Origin: Caldifarciminota bacterium UBA5631
Lineage (GTDB): Bacteria; Hydrothermota; Hydrothermia; UBA1063
DNA: 29,195 nt
Reading direction: 5' to 3'
NCBI GenBank assembly: GCA_002421425.1
Contig: DIJZ01000009.1
Location: 8,558-37,752 of the forward strand
Shown here: one piece after another, positions 7,439 through 15,516 of the stretch
How the letters are laid out: each line of letters opens with the position of its first letter
Position numbering within the stretch: the first letter of the stretch is position 1
Notes under the pieces: model-generated
The model's input: the letters and a program-made list of their open reading frames with translations, nothing else
Told to the model about the DNA's origin: nothing
Database searches by the model: none
Made by a program: the position numbers and the translations under genes

Positions 7439-7756
7439 ATGAAGGAAGTTGTTATTGAATTCAAAGGATTTCAATACAGGGTAAAGGAGAATGATGTTAT
7501 TACTACTCAAAAAGTTAAGAAAAATGAAGGTGAGTCTTTGGAAATCGAAAATGTAATGTTGATTCAGGATGATGATAAGGTAACCGTTGGTACGCCTTTT
7601 ATCAAGAACGCTAAGGTAATTGCGACAGTTCTTAGGCATTATCAGGATGACAAGGTAATGGCCTTCAGATTTGTAAACAAGGAAAATGTGAGAAAGAGAA
7701 GAGGGCACAGACAGGAACTAACAGAGTTAAAAATCGAAAAGATAGTTACTGAGTAA
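7439..7756 (+). CDS. rplU: Large-subunit ribosomal protein L21
   Basis: This 105-residue protein has the L21 layout: an N-terminal strand set (VVIEFKGFQYRVKENDVI), the central VGTPFIKNAKVIATVL and the diagnostic basic end KRRGHRQELTELKIEKI. L21 binds 23S rRNA in the large subunit. GGGGAGG upstream provides a clear SD. In most bacteria rplU is followed directly by rpmA (L27) and obgE. Here a large secreted protease gene follows instead, so rpmA must lie elsewhere. Confidence 0.95.
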   Translation: MKEVVIEFKGFQYRVKENDVITTQKVKKNEGESLEIENVMLIQDDDKVTVGTPFIKNAKVIATVLRHYQDDKVMAFRFVNKENVRKRRGHRQELTELKIEKIVTE

Positions 7757-7762
7757 GAAATT

Positions 7763-10700
7763 TTGCTTCTTCAAACAATTCTTTTCTCAACTATTGTTTT
7801 CTACTCAGCCCGAGAGGACATCCATCTTGGTTCGTCTTTTAGACTTCTCATTATAGGTCCAGAAGATATTCGGTCCATAGCGGAGGATTATGCTGATTAC
7901 AAGTGTAGAACTGGCACAGCCTCGGGTTTTGTTTCCATCGAAGAGATTGACGGAAGGTTTACTGGTGCAGATCTGGCTGAGAAGATAAGGAAGTTTATCA
8001 GGTATTTTAAGGAGAATCTTGGGATTGAATATGTCTTACTTCTTGGAGATTTTGGGAGGCTCCCCTCCAGAGTGGCTTACATAAGGTTGGGTTCTGATCC
8101 AGTATCCAACAATGTTCCAACTGACTTTTATTACTTTGAACTACTCTCAGACTGGGATAGAAATAAAAATGGCATTTATGGTGAAATGGAAGATAGTATA
8201 AGTCTTATTCCCGGAATCAAGGGTGGAAGGATCCCTTATCATAATGTTAATGAACTTGTGACTTTTTTCGAGAAACTGAAAAGTTACAAGGAGATGGTTC
8301 CGGATAGTCCCAAGTTACTCTCCCATTGCAGTGATGTTCTTGGAAATGGGAGCTCGTACTTAATGGCTGAAGACGTCTCAAGTTCTTTTCCCGCAGAAAT
8401 TCAAAAAAGTCGTTTGTACGAAATGGGATCCACGGTTAATGTTACGAAGCAGCAGTTCATCGATAGTGTTAATTCCTCTCCTTCCTATATCTATTCATGC
8501 GTTCACGGGGATTTTGGGAATCTTTATATTAACCAAACACCGCAGGTATCCTTTGGTCTCATAGATCTGAGACTTTTACATTCCACTCCTGCATTCTGGG
8601 GGATTCTGTCCTGTGATGTGGGGGGTTTTGACAGAGATGCCTTTGCTGAACACCTGCTTTTTAATCCTTCATGTGTCGGAATTCTTACCCAAACAAGGGA
8701 TGGCATTTCTACTTCTAACTCTTTCTTTGTAAAGTTTTTCAGTGAGCTATTTAGAGATCCGTTCCTTTCAATTGGCGAAGCTGATAGTGCTATGCATTCT
8801 TCTTTTGCTGAGTTGGGTCGCAATTCCATCCTTGTGTACTATTCTTTGCTGACCTACTGCCTTCTTGGTGATCCAACATTAGTTCCCCAGAAGAGTTCCT
8901 ATAGAAGTTTTCGGTTTTCTGATATAAGGGTGGTTGGTGACACATTGTTAGTTGTAAAAGTGAACCCTATGGGTTCTTTCTCGGAACAAGTTCCAAAAAG
9001 GTTTGTATTATATAAACGTGGCGAGTTTATTAGCGTTGTTGAGACAGAAGGAGATTCTGTAGTGTTCTCTCTCAACCCACAAAAGCCCGGTTACCTTTAC
9101 GTTTCATTAACAGGGCCTTATGTGAATGATATTTTTGATTCAATTTTTGTGACGCCTTACTCTCTTCCTGTTAGCTATGAAATAGAGTCTGTTTCGAACG
9201 AGTTCGGAGATTCAATAATTGTATCGAATGCACGGTTCAAAATTGGATTGGGAATCAAGAACAATTCTTCAAAAGAACTGCGCGATATCAGTGTCTGGTT
9301 AGTTGGCGATGAAGATGTTACGCTGTTTGACTCGGTTTTATCATTCAAACTCGGGCCATACGAAGAGCATCATTTTAACATAAGTGGTCGGGTCTCTCAT
9401 ATTGACGGGGAACGGTATCTAAAAATCGAATTTCTGACCCAATCGGGGGAGCGTATCAGACGGGATACGGTCTGGTTGGATGTTAATAAACTAAACCTAC
9501 GGGTGCCTCATTTTCGTGCTTTGAGAAAAAGGGATTTTCTTGTGTTTGATGTCAAAATTGCAAACCCCAGTAGGGTAAGCGTAAGGGACATCAAACTTTA
9601 CTCAAAAGCAGATTGTGAGACTTTACTTGCGTATATTAGAGAAATATCAGCATTCAGGGATACGAGCATCCTGGAATCCATACCACTTCCGGTGACGTTC
9701 CCTGAAATTAAGATCTATTTTGGGAACGACTCGATCTTTATTCCTGTCGGTCCAGGTAATGCCATTTTACCGAATCCTTCAAACTTGACTGTTTCCCCTG
9801 GCCCGGGCATTGTAAACCTTGCATGGCAATCGCCTTACCAGGGTTTAGTATTCAATGTTTATAAAAGTGTAGATGGAGTTGAGTTTCAAAGAATAAACGA
9901 AGACCTGGTGAACCAGTTGACTTTTTCGGACCGTTATGCAGGAAGTGTTGCATACTATTGCGTTACAGCCGTGGATACCATTTTCAGATTGGAAAGCAAA
10001 CCTTCAGAAACAGTTTCTTGTGCACCTAATCCACCTTACTTTTTGGGTTGGCCTCAGTCAACGCCAGGGACAGGATACTCGACTCCCGTTGCGTGTGAAT
10101 TGGATGCCAGTATAACAGGACTCGAAGTGGTTATCGCTACCAGTTTCGATAGCCTGGTTTATGCCTTTGCTCATTCAGGAAATATCTTAAATGGCTGGCC
10201 TGTCAATGTCTCCGGTACTGTGCTTTCAGCCCTTGCTGCTGGAGACCTTAATAATGATGGAGAAGAGGAGATTGTACTGAATATCTGGAATGGTGCGTAT
10301 AAGTTACACGCTCTGAATAAATACGGATTGGAACTCAATGGTTTTCCGGTGAATCTTGCGGCTCCAGGGTATTCCACCCCAGCTTTGATGGACTTGAATG
10401 GAGATTCAATCCCTGAGATTGTTTTGAAGGATGGAAATTATCTCAAGGTATTTGGCAGCGGTGGAGGGCTAATTGCCAGTAGCTACCTGGGAGGGGCGGG
10501 CACATCCCCTGCCTGTGGCGACCTTGATGGTGATGGAATCCCTGAGATTGTGGTTTCTTATTCTACCAGTACAAGTGGTTATGTTACAGTGCTTACAGCG
10601 AATCTGAGCCCAAAGCCGGGATTTCCTTTTGCTATTAACAAAAATAACATAACATCTCCCTCAATTGGTGAATTATGGCCTGCAGAATCAGGTTACGAGA

Positions 10701-11461
10701 TTGCTGTATGTTCAGGAGATTCGCTTTACGTGATTTCTTCAGCGGGAACCTTACTAACCCGCACTTACACTGGTTCCTTGACATCCTGGCCCTTTGCAAT
10801 TTCGCCTGCCCTTGCTGATGTTGATGGTGATGGATTAAAGGATATTGCGATTCCGTATTCGGGCGGAATTAAGGTATACAGATCCGATGGGACCATTCTC
10901 TCGGGTTTTCCGGCTAACTGTGGCGGAGGATTTTCTTCCTGCACTATTTATGACATCGATGGGGACGGACGCGGAGAAATTCTAAAGGGGAGTGTTGATA
11001 GCAAACTTTATGTTTACAATTTTCAGGGCAATGGAGTCCCCGGTTTTCCTGTGGATCTCTTTTCGTATGCTTATGTGACTCCACAGGTAGTAGATTTGAA
11101 CGCAGATAATAAATTTGAAATATTGGTTTCTTCTTGGGCAAACTCTGTAGTTGTGTACAATACCCGGTGGTGGAATTCTATCTCAAACTGGCCAATGTAT
11201 AAGCATGACAGGAATCGGACTGCCTGGGCGGAGTACAGTGAGCTGACAAAGGCTCCACAGAAACCGAAAACTTTTTCTGGGAGCGAGAAGCAAGCTTTGT
11301 TTCCTTCTACGATGCAGGTCTACGATGTTTCGGGCAGGATGGTTTATAATGGTCCATATCGAACTTTCAAGTGGCTTACTTCTGAAGGGTTCAAAAAAGG
11401 GGTTTATTTCGTGAAAATTGAGGGTATGTCAGAAGTCCTGAAAGAGGTTGTCATAAAATGA
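7763..11461 (+). CDS. Secreted C25 (gingipain-like) protease with FN3, FG-GAP repeats and T9SS-type sorting domain
   Basis: The 1232-residue product begins at TTG 7763 with a hydrophobic N-terminus. Residues ~25-375 resemble peptidase family C25. The probable dyad is His248 (CVHGD) and Cys284 (LSCDVG), and the domain ends with LLGDPTLV, the typical GDP-S/T-L close. Ig-like regions follow, then a fibronectin III-like domain at about 665-750. Six FG-GAP/VCBS-type repeats come next (DLNNDGEEE, DLNGDSIPE, DLDGDGIPE, DVDGDGLKD, DIDGDGRGE, DLNADNKFE), suggesting a calcium-binding propeller. The last ~50 residues (MQVYDVSGRMVY...GVYFVKI...VVIK) match type A T9SS sorting domains. It is likely cell-surface or secreted. 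It sits between rplU and prfA, and its stop overlaps the prfA start. Confidence 0.85.
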   Translation: MLLQTILFSTIVFYSAREDIHLGSSFRLLIIGPEDIRSIAEDYADYKCRTGTASGFVSIEEIDGRFTGADLAEKIRKFIRYFKENLGIEYVLLLGDFGRLPSRVAYIRLGSDPVSNNVPTDFYYFELLSDWDRNKNGIYGEMEDSISLIPGIKGGRIPYHNVNELVTFFEKLKSYKEMVPDSPKLLSHCSDVLGNGSSYLMAEDVSSSFPAEIQKSRLYEMGSTVNVTKQQFIDSVNSSPSYIYSCVHGDFGNLYINQTPQVSFGLIDLRLLHSTPAFWGILSCDVGGFDRDAFAEHLLFNPSCVGILTQTRDGISTSNSFFVKFFSELFRDPFLSIGEADSAMHSSFAELGRNSILVYYSLLTYCLLGDPTLVPQKSSYRSFRFSDIRVVGDTLLVVKVNPMGSFSEQVPKRFVLYKRGEFISVVETEGDSVVFSLNPQKPGYLYVSLTGPYVNDIFDSIFVTPYSLPVSYEIESVSNEFGDSIIVSNARFKIGLGIKNNSSKELRDISVWLVGDEDVTLFDSVLSFKLGPYEEHHFNISGRVSHIDGERYLKIEFLTQSGERIRRDTVWLDVNKLNLRVPHFRALRKRDFLVFDVKIANPSRVSVRDIKLYSKADCETLLAYIREISAFRDTSILESIPLPVTFPEIKIYFGNDSIFIPVGPGNAILPNPSNLTVSPGPGIVNLAWQSPYQGLVFNVYKSVDGVEFQRINEDLVNQLTFSDRYAGSVAYYCVTAVDTIFRLESKPSETVSCAPNPPYFLGWPQSTPGTGYSTPVACELDASITGLEVVIATSFDSLVYAFAHSGNILNGWPVNVSGTVLSALAAGDLNNDGEEEIVLNIWNGAYKLHALNKYGLELNGFPVNLAAPGYSTPALMDLNGDSIPEIVLKDGNYLKVFGSGGGLIASSYLGGAGTSPACGDLDGDGIPEIVVSYSTSTSGYVTVLTANLSPKPGFPFAINKNNITSPSIGELWPAESGYEIAVCSGDSLYVISSAGTLLTRTYTGSLTSWPFAISPALADVDGDGLKDIAIPYSGGIKVYRSDGTILSGFPANCGGGFSSCTIYDIDGDGRGEILKGSVDSKLYVYNFQGNGVPGFPVDLFSYAYVTPQVVDLNADNKFEILVSSWANSVVVYNTRWWNSISNWPMYKHDRNRTAWAEYSELTKAPQKPKTFSGSEKQALFPSTMQVYDVSGRMVYNGPYRTFKWLTSEGFKKGVYFVKIEGMSEVLKEVVIK

Positions 11462-12522
11462 ATATTAATCTGTATGAACTAAAGGAAAGAATGACTGAGA
11501 TTGAACTGAAACTTGCGTCTAGCGTTTCGGAGGAAGAGAGGAGAAGCTTGATACAGGAGTATAAGAGGCTGCAACCCCTTGTGGAGAAACTTGAGGTTAA
11601 AGAGAGCATTCTGAAAGAGCTTTCCGATGTGCAGGAGATGAAGAAAAGTGAAGAAGATCCTGAACTTCTCGAGTACCTTAGCAGGGAGGAAGTAGACCTT
11701 AGAGAGAAACTAAAAAACGTTGAAGAGGAACTTAGAAGACTTCTGATTCCCGAGGATCCAGATGATTCGAGAAATGCTCTTGTGGAGATACGGGCAGGTA
11801 CAGGCGGAGATGAAGCTGCGCTTTTTGCTGCAGATCTCTTTAAAATGTATACAAGATATGCCGAAGGGAAACGTTTCAAGGTATCAATTATTGATTCCCA
11901 CCCCACACCCCTTGGCGGCTTTAAAGAAGTTTCTTTTATTGTTGAGGGACCTTACGCTTACAAACACTTAAAATATGAGTCCGGCGTTCACAGAGTTCAG
12001 CGAATTCCTTTAACGGAAACCGGGGGAAGGATTCATACGTCTACTGCGAGCGTTGTTGTTTTGCCTGAAGCAGAAGAAACCGATGTAAATATCAACCTGG
12101 AGGATTTGAGAATTGATACGTTCCGCGCAGGTGGACCAGGAGGACAATACGTAAATATGACTGATTCTGCCGTGAGAATTACGCACATTCCAACGGGTAT
12201 CGTTGTTGTATGTCAGGATGAACGTTCTCAGCATAAAAATAAGGCAAAAGCTTTGAGACTACTGCGTGCAAAGTTAAAGGATCTTGAAGAGAAGAAGAGG
12301 GAAGATGAGGTAAGGTCCAGGAGGAAGTCTTATATTGGAAGCGGTGACAGAAGTGAAAAGATTAGAACTTACAATTTTCCTCAAAACAGAGTTACGGATC
12401 ACCGTATTGACCTTACGGTTTACAGGCTCGAGGACATTTTAAACGGTGACCTTGATCTTTTAGTCCAGAAACTTCTGGAAGCGGAAGAGAAAGCAAAAAT
12501 TGAAAGTACGGGAACTTTATAA
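11458..12522 (+). CDS. prfA: Peptide chain release factor 1
   Basis: RF1 recognises UAA and UAG and triggers peptide release. The 354-residue protein has a coiled N-terminal region. Its codon-reading tripeptide is PLT (184-186, in VQRIPLTETGGRIHTS), matching the RF1 P-x-T pattern rather than the SPF of RF2. The catalytic GGQ is at 228-230 (GPGGQYVN). The ATG overlaps the protease stop (ATGA). prmC, which methylates the GGQ glutamine, follows with overlap, the usual prfA-prmC pairing. Confidence 0.97.
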   Translation: MNINLYELKERMTEIELKLASSVSEEERRSLIQEYKRLQPLVEKLEVKESILKELSDVQEMKKSEEDPELLEYLSREEVDLREKLKNVEEELRRLLIPEDPDDSRNALVEIRAGTGGDEAALFAADLFKMYTRYAEGKRFKVSIIDSHPTPLGGFKEVSFIVEGPYAYKHLKYESGVHRVQRIPLTETGGRIHTSTASVVVLPEAEETDVNINLEDLRIDTFRAGGPGGQYVNMTDSAVRITHIPTGIVVVCQDERSQHKNKAKALRLLRAKLKDLEEKKREDEVRSRRKSYIGSGDRSEKIRTYNFPQNRVTDHRIDLTVYRLEDILNGDLDLLVQKLLEAEEKAKIESTGTL

Positions 12523-13327
12523 TATTTTGTTTCGAAGCATATCAGATATTTCCAGTGAGGCTGACTCAGAATCAAGGTGGATAATTGAGGAGCTTACAGG
12601 CAAAAAATTCGAGTACTTAATTGTTGAGAATCCCTTGGTTGAATTAACTGACCAGCAAGTAAACGAGATCATTACGAAGCGAGTAAAGGAGCGTATACCT
12701 TTGCAATATATATTTCACAAGGCTTTTTTTTACGGCTTTGAGCTCTATGTTGATGACAGGGTTTTAATTCCGAGGGGCGACACAGAGGTGATCGTAGAGT
12801 ATACAATTAAGAATTTCCAGGCAAGGCACCTCAGATGGCTGGACCTTGCTACTGGTAGCGGCGCCATCGCAATAGCGCTGGATAAATTTTTGGGAGGAGA
12901 TGGTTTTGCTTCTGACCATTCATTAGATGCCCTCATAGTTGCGCGTCAAAATGCCCTCAGACATCACTGCAATTTTGTGCTTCTTGCTTCCGATCTTCTC
13001 TTTTCCTTCAAAGAAAACACCTTTGATTTGATAGTATCAAACCCTCCATATGTAGGTGAGAAGGAAAAAAATACTCTCCCTCCAGAAGTATGCTATGAGC
13101 CTCAAAGGGCTCTTTTTGGTGGGCATGAGGGCTTTGAAATGACGGAGAAGATTCTGTCTGAAGCCCTAAGAGTGCTGGTACCTGGAGGTAGCATTATAAT
13201 TGAAACATCTCCTGGAAGCTTTGAAAAGTTGAGGAAGAGAGGTATAATGGAGCTTTTTCATTTTCAGAGGGAGTTATTTGACCTTTCGGGTGAATTGAGA
13301 GGCCTGCACCTTATCAAGAGAAATTAA
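12500..13327 (+). CDS. prmC: Release factor glutamine methyltransferase PrmC/HemK
   Basis: PrmC methylates the glutamine of the release-factor GGQ motif using S-adenosylmethionine. The 275-residue length is typical. The SAM-binding motif LDLATGSGAIAIAL and the substrate-glutamine motif NPPY (181-184) are intact, followed by the conserved EPQRALFGGHEG. The start is TTG 12500, inside the 3' end of prfA, with GGAAGAG about 10 bases upstream. No ATG lies near the expected start. The overlap with prfA couples the enzyme to its substrate. Confidence 0.95.
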   Translation: MKVRELYNILFRSISDISSEADSESRWIIEELTGKKFEYLIVENPLVELTDQQVNEIITKRVKERIPLQYIFHKAFFYGFELYVDDRVLIPRGDTEVIVEYTIKNFQARHLRWLDLATGSGAIAIALDKFLGGDGFASDHSLDALIVARQNALRHHCNFVLLASDLLFSFKENTFDLIVSNPPYVGEKEKNTLPPEVCYEPQRALFGGHEGFEMTEKILSEALRVLVPGGSIIIETSPGSFEKLRKRGIMELFHFQRELFDLSGELRGLHLIKRN

Positions 13328-13329
13328 CT

Positions 13330-14199
13330 ATGAATGATATTCAGGAACGTGTAATATCAAAAATTTCTGACTACATGAAGATTTCAAAGTACAGGGAAGC
13401 TCTTCGTGAACTTATTCAATATCGGCGGGCATTCCCGAGGGAATATCGCGAAAAGGTTGTTTTTCTAAGAGGGTATTTGAGTTTGAAGGCAGGAGATATT
13501 GAGGTTGCACGAAAGATTTTTGAAAGACTCTCAGTAAATTCTCCACAGAAGTCCTTATATCACTACTTTCTTGGTATGACAAACCTTGAAATGGCAGAAT
13601 ATAGACAGAGCCTTGAAAACTTCCAGAAGGCTCTAAATATTGTCCCTGAAAGCAGAGAGTATTTGAAAAATTATGCGTGGACTCTTGTAATGACAGGGAA
13701 AAAGAAAGGCCTTCTGATTCTTGAGGACCTCTTTCGCAAGGATTCAAGCGATCGGGATCTTGTGCTTAAATACATTCTTTCCTTGCTAAAGTTCCACAGG
13801 ACAAATCTCGCAATGTGGATAGCTGAGATCGGCTACCGGAAATTTGGAGAAGAGGAATTCCAGGGAATTTTGAAGTCAATAAAAGACCCCGAAGTTAGCG
13901 GAAGCATGTTTTTGAGGGAGAAGGAAGAAAAAGTGCTTGTTCTGGTAAATTCTAAGTCGGGACTTGAACAAGAAATGATTGACGAAATTGCTGTTCTTTT
14001 TCTTACTTTGAAAGATAGGGTTTTCAGGAGAATCATTAAACCCGAACCCTGGGCTGCAGCGCTAGAAATTGCGGGTAGAATTTTGCTGGGGGATGGGCTC
14101 ATCAACAAGAGAGAGATTACAAGGAAATACAAAGTAAAATCGAGGCAAGTTGATAGAATTCTGGGAATGATATTTTCAGGAGGGGCCTTTCATGAATAG
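13330..14199 (+). CDS. TPR-repeat protein with C-terminal helix-turn-helix-like domain
   Basis: The 289-residue protein has tetratricopeptide-type helices in its first ~140 residues, for example GDIEVARKIFERLSVNSP and AEYRQSLENFQKALNIVPES. The C-terminal ~45 residues (PWAAALEIAGRIL, then INKREITRKYKVKSRQVDRIL) look like the helical/HTH module found at the end of some SEC-C or TPR proteins. In those, KREIxxKYxVxxRxVDR resembles a recognition helix. There is no signal peptide, so it is probably cytoplasmic. It follows prmC by 2 bases and its stop overlaps the next gene. Function is unknown; regulatory or scaffold roles are guesses. Confidence 0.7.
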   Translation: MNDIQERVISKISDYMKISKYREALRELIQYRRAFPREYREKVVFLRGYLSLKAGDIEVARKIFERLSVNSPQKSLYHYFLGMTNLEMAEYRQSLENFQKALNIVPESREYLKNYAWTLVMTGKKKGLLILEDLFRKDSSDRDLVLKYILSLLKFHRTNLAMWIAEIGYRKFGEEEFQGILKSIKDPEVSGSMFLREKEEKVLVLVNSKSGLEQEMIDEIAVLFLTLKDRVFRRIIKPEPWAAALEIAGRILLGDGLINKREITRKYKVKSRQVDRILGMIFSGGAFHE

Positions 14200-14911
14200 A
14201 TGTTGGGTATTGAAAAGTCACGGGAAAGAGCTTTATCTGCAGTTCGTAATGGAGAAACCCTTTGTCCTTCTGTTTACAACCAAAAGAGTTGAAGACATTC
14301 ACAAGACTCTTGATCTACTTCCTTATGTGGAACTGGAGCAGGTTCATTCCAGTAAAATACGGAAAATTGATGAACCTTTCCCTCCGAAAAGCCTTATCGG
14401 GGACGGGCTTTTGACATCCAGGCCACGGATATTCTTAGTCATTAAAGTTGCTGATTGTTTTCCCCTTTATATTGTTGATCCGCTGAATCTCGCCATAGGG
14501 ATTTTCCACGTGGGATGGCGTGGACTTCGGGATGGGATTATTGAAGCTGCTGTGGCTGCATTCAGGGAGCAATTTAATAGCATGCCAGAGAAACTCATTG
14601 CAGTTTTTGGCCCTGGCATCAGCCCGGAGTATTATGAGGTAGGCGAAGAGTTTAAAGAGTATTTCCATTCAGGAATCATCGAGAAAGATTCAAAGTATTA
14701 CCTGGACATCTTTGGAGTCGCTGCGGGGAAACTCAAAAAGCTTGGAGTAAATACAATATATCCACCTCCTCACGATACGTACAGCAATCCAGAGTGGTTC
14801 CACTCAAAACGAAGGGATGTTGAGTTGAAAGGTTTAAACCGAGCTATAATAGGGATCGAGAAGGAGCTTAGTATTCACAGCCTTATTCAGGATTCGCCCT
14901 ACGATATTTAG
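14192..14911 (+). CDS. pgeF: PgeF/YfiH family (laccase-domain) purine nucleoside phosphorylase-like protein
   Basis: This is a 239-residue member of the DUF152/YfiH family. These zinc enzymes were first called multicopper oxidases and later linked to purine nucleoside phosphorylase/deaminase activity and to removing peptidoglycan-editing errors. The metal ligands are His52 (EQVHS), Cys89 (VADCFP) and His106 (FHVGWRG). The loop GPGISPEYYEVGEEF has Tyr where many members have Cys. The late CTY...SYRRD motif reads HDTYSN...HSKRRD. The start ATG 14192 overlaps the TPR stop, with AGGAGGGG at 14178-14185. It ends the long operon. Confidence 0.85.
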   Translation: MNRCWVLKSHGKELYLQFVMEKPFVLLFTTKRVEDIHKTLDLLPYVELEQVHSSKIRKIDEPFPPKSLIGDGLLTSRPRIFLVIKVADCFPLYIVDPLNLAIGIFHVGWRGLRDGIIEAAVAAFREQFNSMPEKLIAVFGPGISPEYYEVGEEFKEYFHSGIIEKDSKYYLDIFGVAAGKLKKLGVNTIYPPPHDTYSNPEWFHSKRRDVELKGLNRAIIGIEKELSIHSLIQDSPYDI

Positions 14912-15420
14912 ATTTTTATACTCCTTAGAGCGCACTTTATTGCGCGCAAGTGTGACTCAAAAGGAATTTCTGGCAGTGACGAAGGGGGAAAGAACCTAGC
15001 ATCTTCGGCATCATCTCCTGCTTCAGGATTCTTATCTGAAAAGCCCATATATACAATTACGGTGACACTTTTGTATCTTTCGCTTTTCTGATGAAAGACA
15101 TTAAGCAATTTCAATTCATCGGCAGTAATCCCTGTTTCCTCAAGAAGTTCTCTCTTTGCTGCATCTGAGGGTTCTTCATCAATTTCTAAGAATCCTGACG
15201 GTAATGCCCACATACCCTTCCCTGGTTCTTCTTTTCTTCTGACAAGAAGGACTTCATGATTTTTGTTGAAAATAGTAATTACTACGACGGGTACAGGATT
15301 TCTGTAGATAATCTGTTTACAGTGATTGCAGTAATAACTCTCTTTCGAGTTATCTCCGGCCTTTTCAATTTTGTTGCCGCAATACGGACAGAAGCGAGGA
15401 TCCTTTTCAAGACTCAGCAT
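14908..15420 (-). CDS. Nudix hydrolase with N-terminal zinc ribbon
   Basis: The 170-residue protein has a zinc ribbon of four cysteines (Cys11, Cys14, Cys31, Cys34). It then has a complete Nudix box: GFLEIDE, then EPSDAAK, then RELLEETGI, matching G-x5-E-x7-REUxEExGU with every conserved position. The ribbon-plus-Nudix layout recalls NADH pyrophosphatase (NudC) and small relatives, but the protein is shorter than NudC and the NudC SQPWPFPxS motif is not seen. It probably hydrolyses a nucleoside diphosphate derivative. Its 3' end overlaps pgeF by 4 bases, tail to tail. Confidence 0.88.
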   Translation of the reverse strand: MLSLEKDPRFCPYCGNKIEKAGDNSKESYYCNHCKQIIYRNPVPVVVITIFNKNHEVLLVRRKEEPGKGMWALPSGFLEIDEEPSDAAKRELLEETGITADELKLLNVFHQKSERYKSVTVIVYMGFSDKNPEAGDDAEDARFFPPSSLPEIPFESHLRAIKCALRSIKI

Positions 15421-15426
15421 AAAACA

Positions 15427-15432
15427 AATTTA
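15427..15432 (-). promoter_or_regulatory. -10 element of a predicted leaderless promoter for the Nudix gene
   Basis: On the minus strand TAAATT ends 6 nt before the ATG at 15420, with no Shine-Dalgarno sequence. The -35 at 17 bp would be TTCTCC, only a partial match. It is weaker than the other cases but has the same geometry. Confidence 0.4.
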
Positions 15433-15480
15433 CAGTGATCAGAATGAACGGAGAAATACATTTTTCGTGCAGAAGAGTGT

Positions 15481-15509
15481 TTGACTTTCTGCATTACAGG
15501 CATTAAATT
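15481..15509 (+). promoter_or_regulatory. Sigma-70-type promoter giving a leaderless start for the OmpA-family gene
   Basis: TTGACT (15481-15486), a 17-bp spacer and TAAATT (15504-15509) are followed by only 7 nt before ATG 15517. The predicted transcription start is at or one base before the ATG. The geometry is the same as at the minus-strand 3811 gene. The in-frame TTG at 15481 is part of this -35 and is not a credible start codon. Confidence 0.7.
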
Positions 15510-15516
15510 CTTATTT

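Noticed and set aside
10240..11140. Periodic repeats within the protease gene as a DNA repeat array
   Set aside because: The periodicity is at protein level (FG-GAP type DxDGDG loops), with diverged DNA and uneven spacing, so it is not a nucleotide repeat or CRISPR.
11451..11906. Minus-strand open frame (151 aa), very serine rich
   Set aside because: It mirrors the charged coiled N-terminus of prfA; the serine runs come from reading Glu/Arg codons backwards.
15481..15516. TTG 15481 as start of the OmpA-family protein
   Set aside because: This TTG is part of the -35 element, and the signal peptide begins cleanly at ATG 15517.
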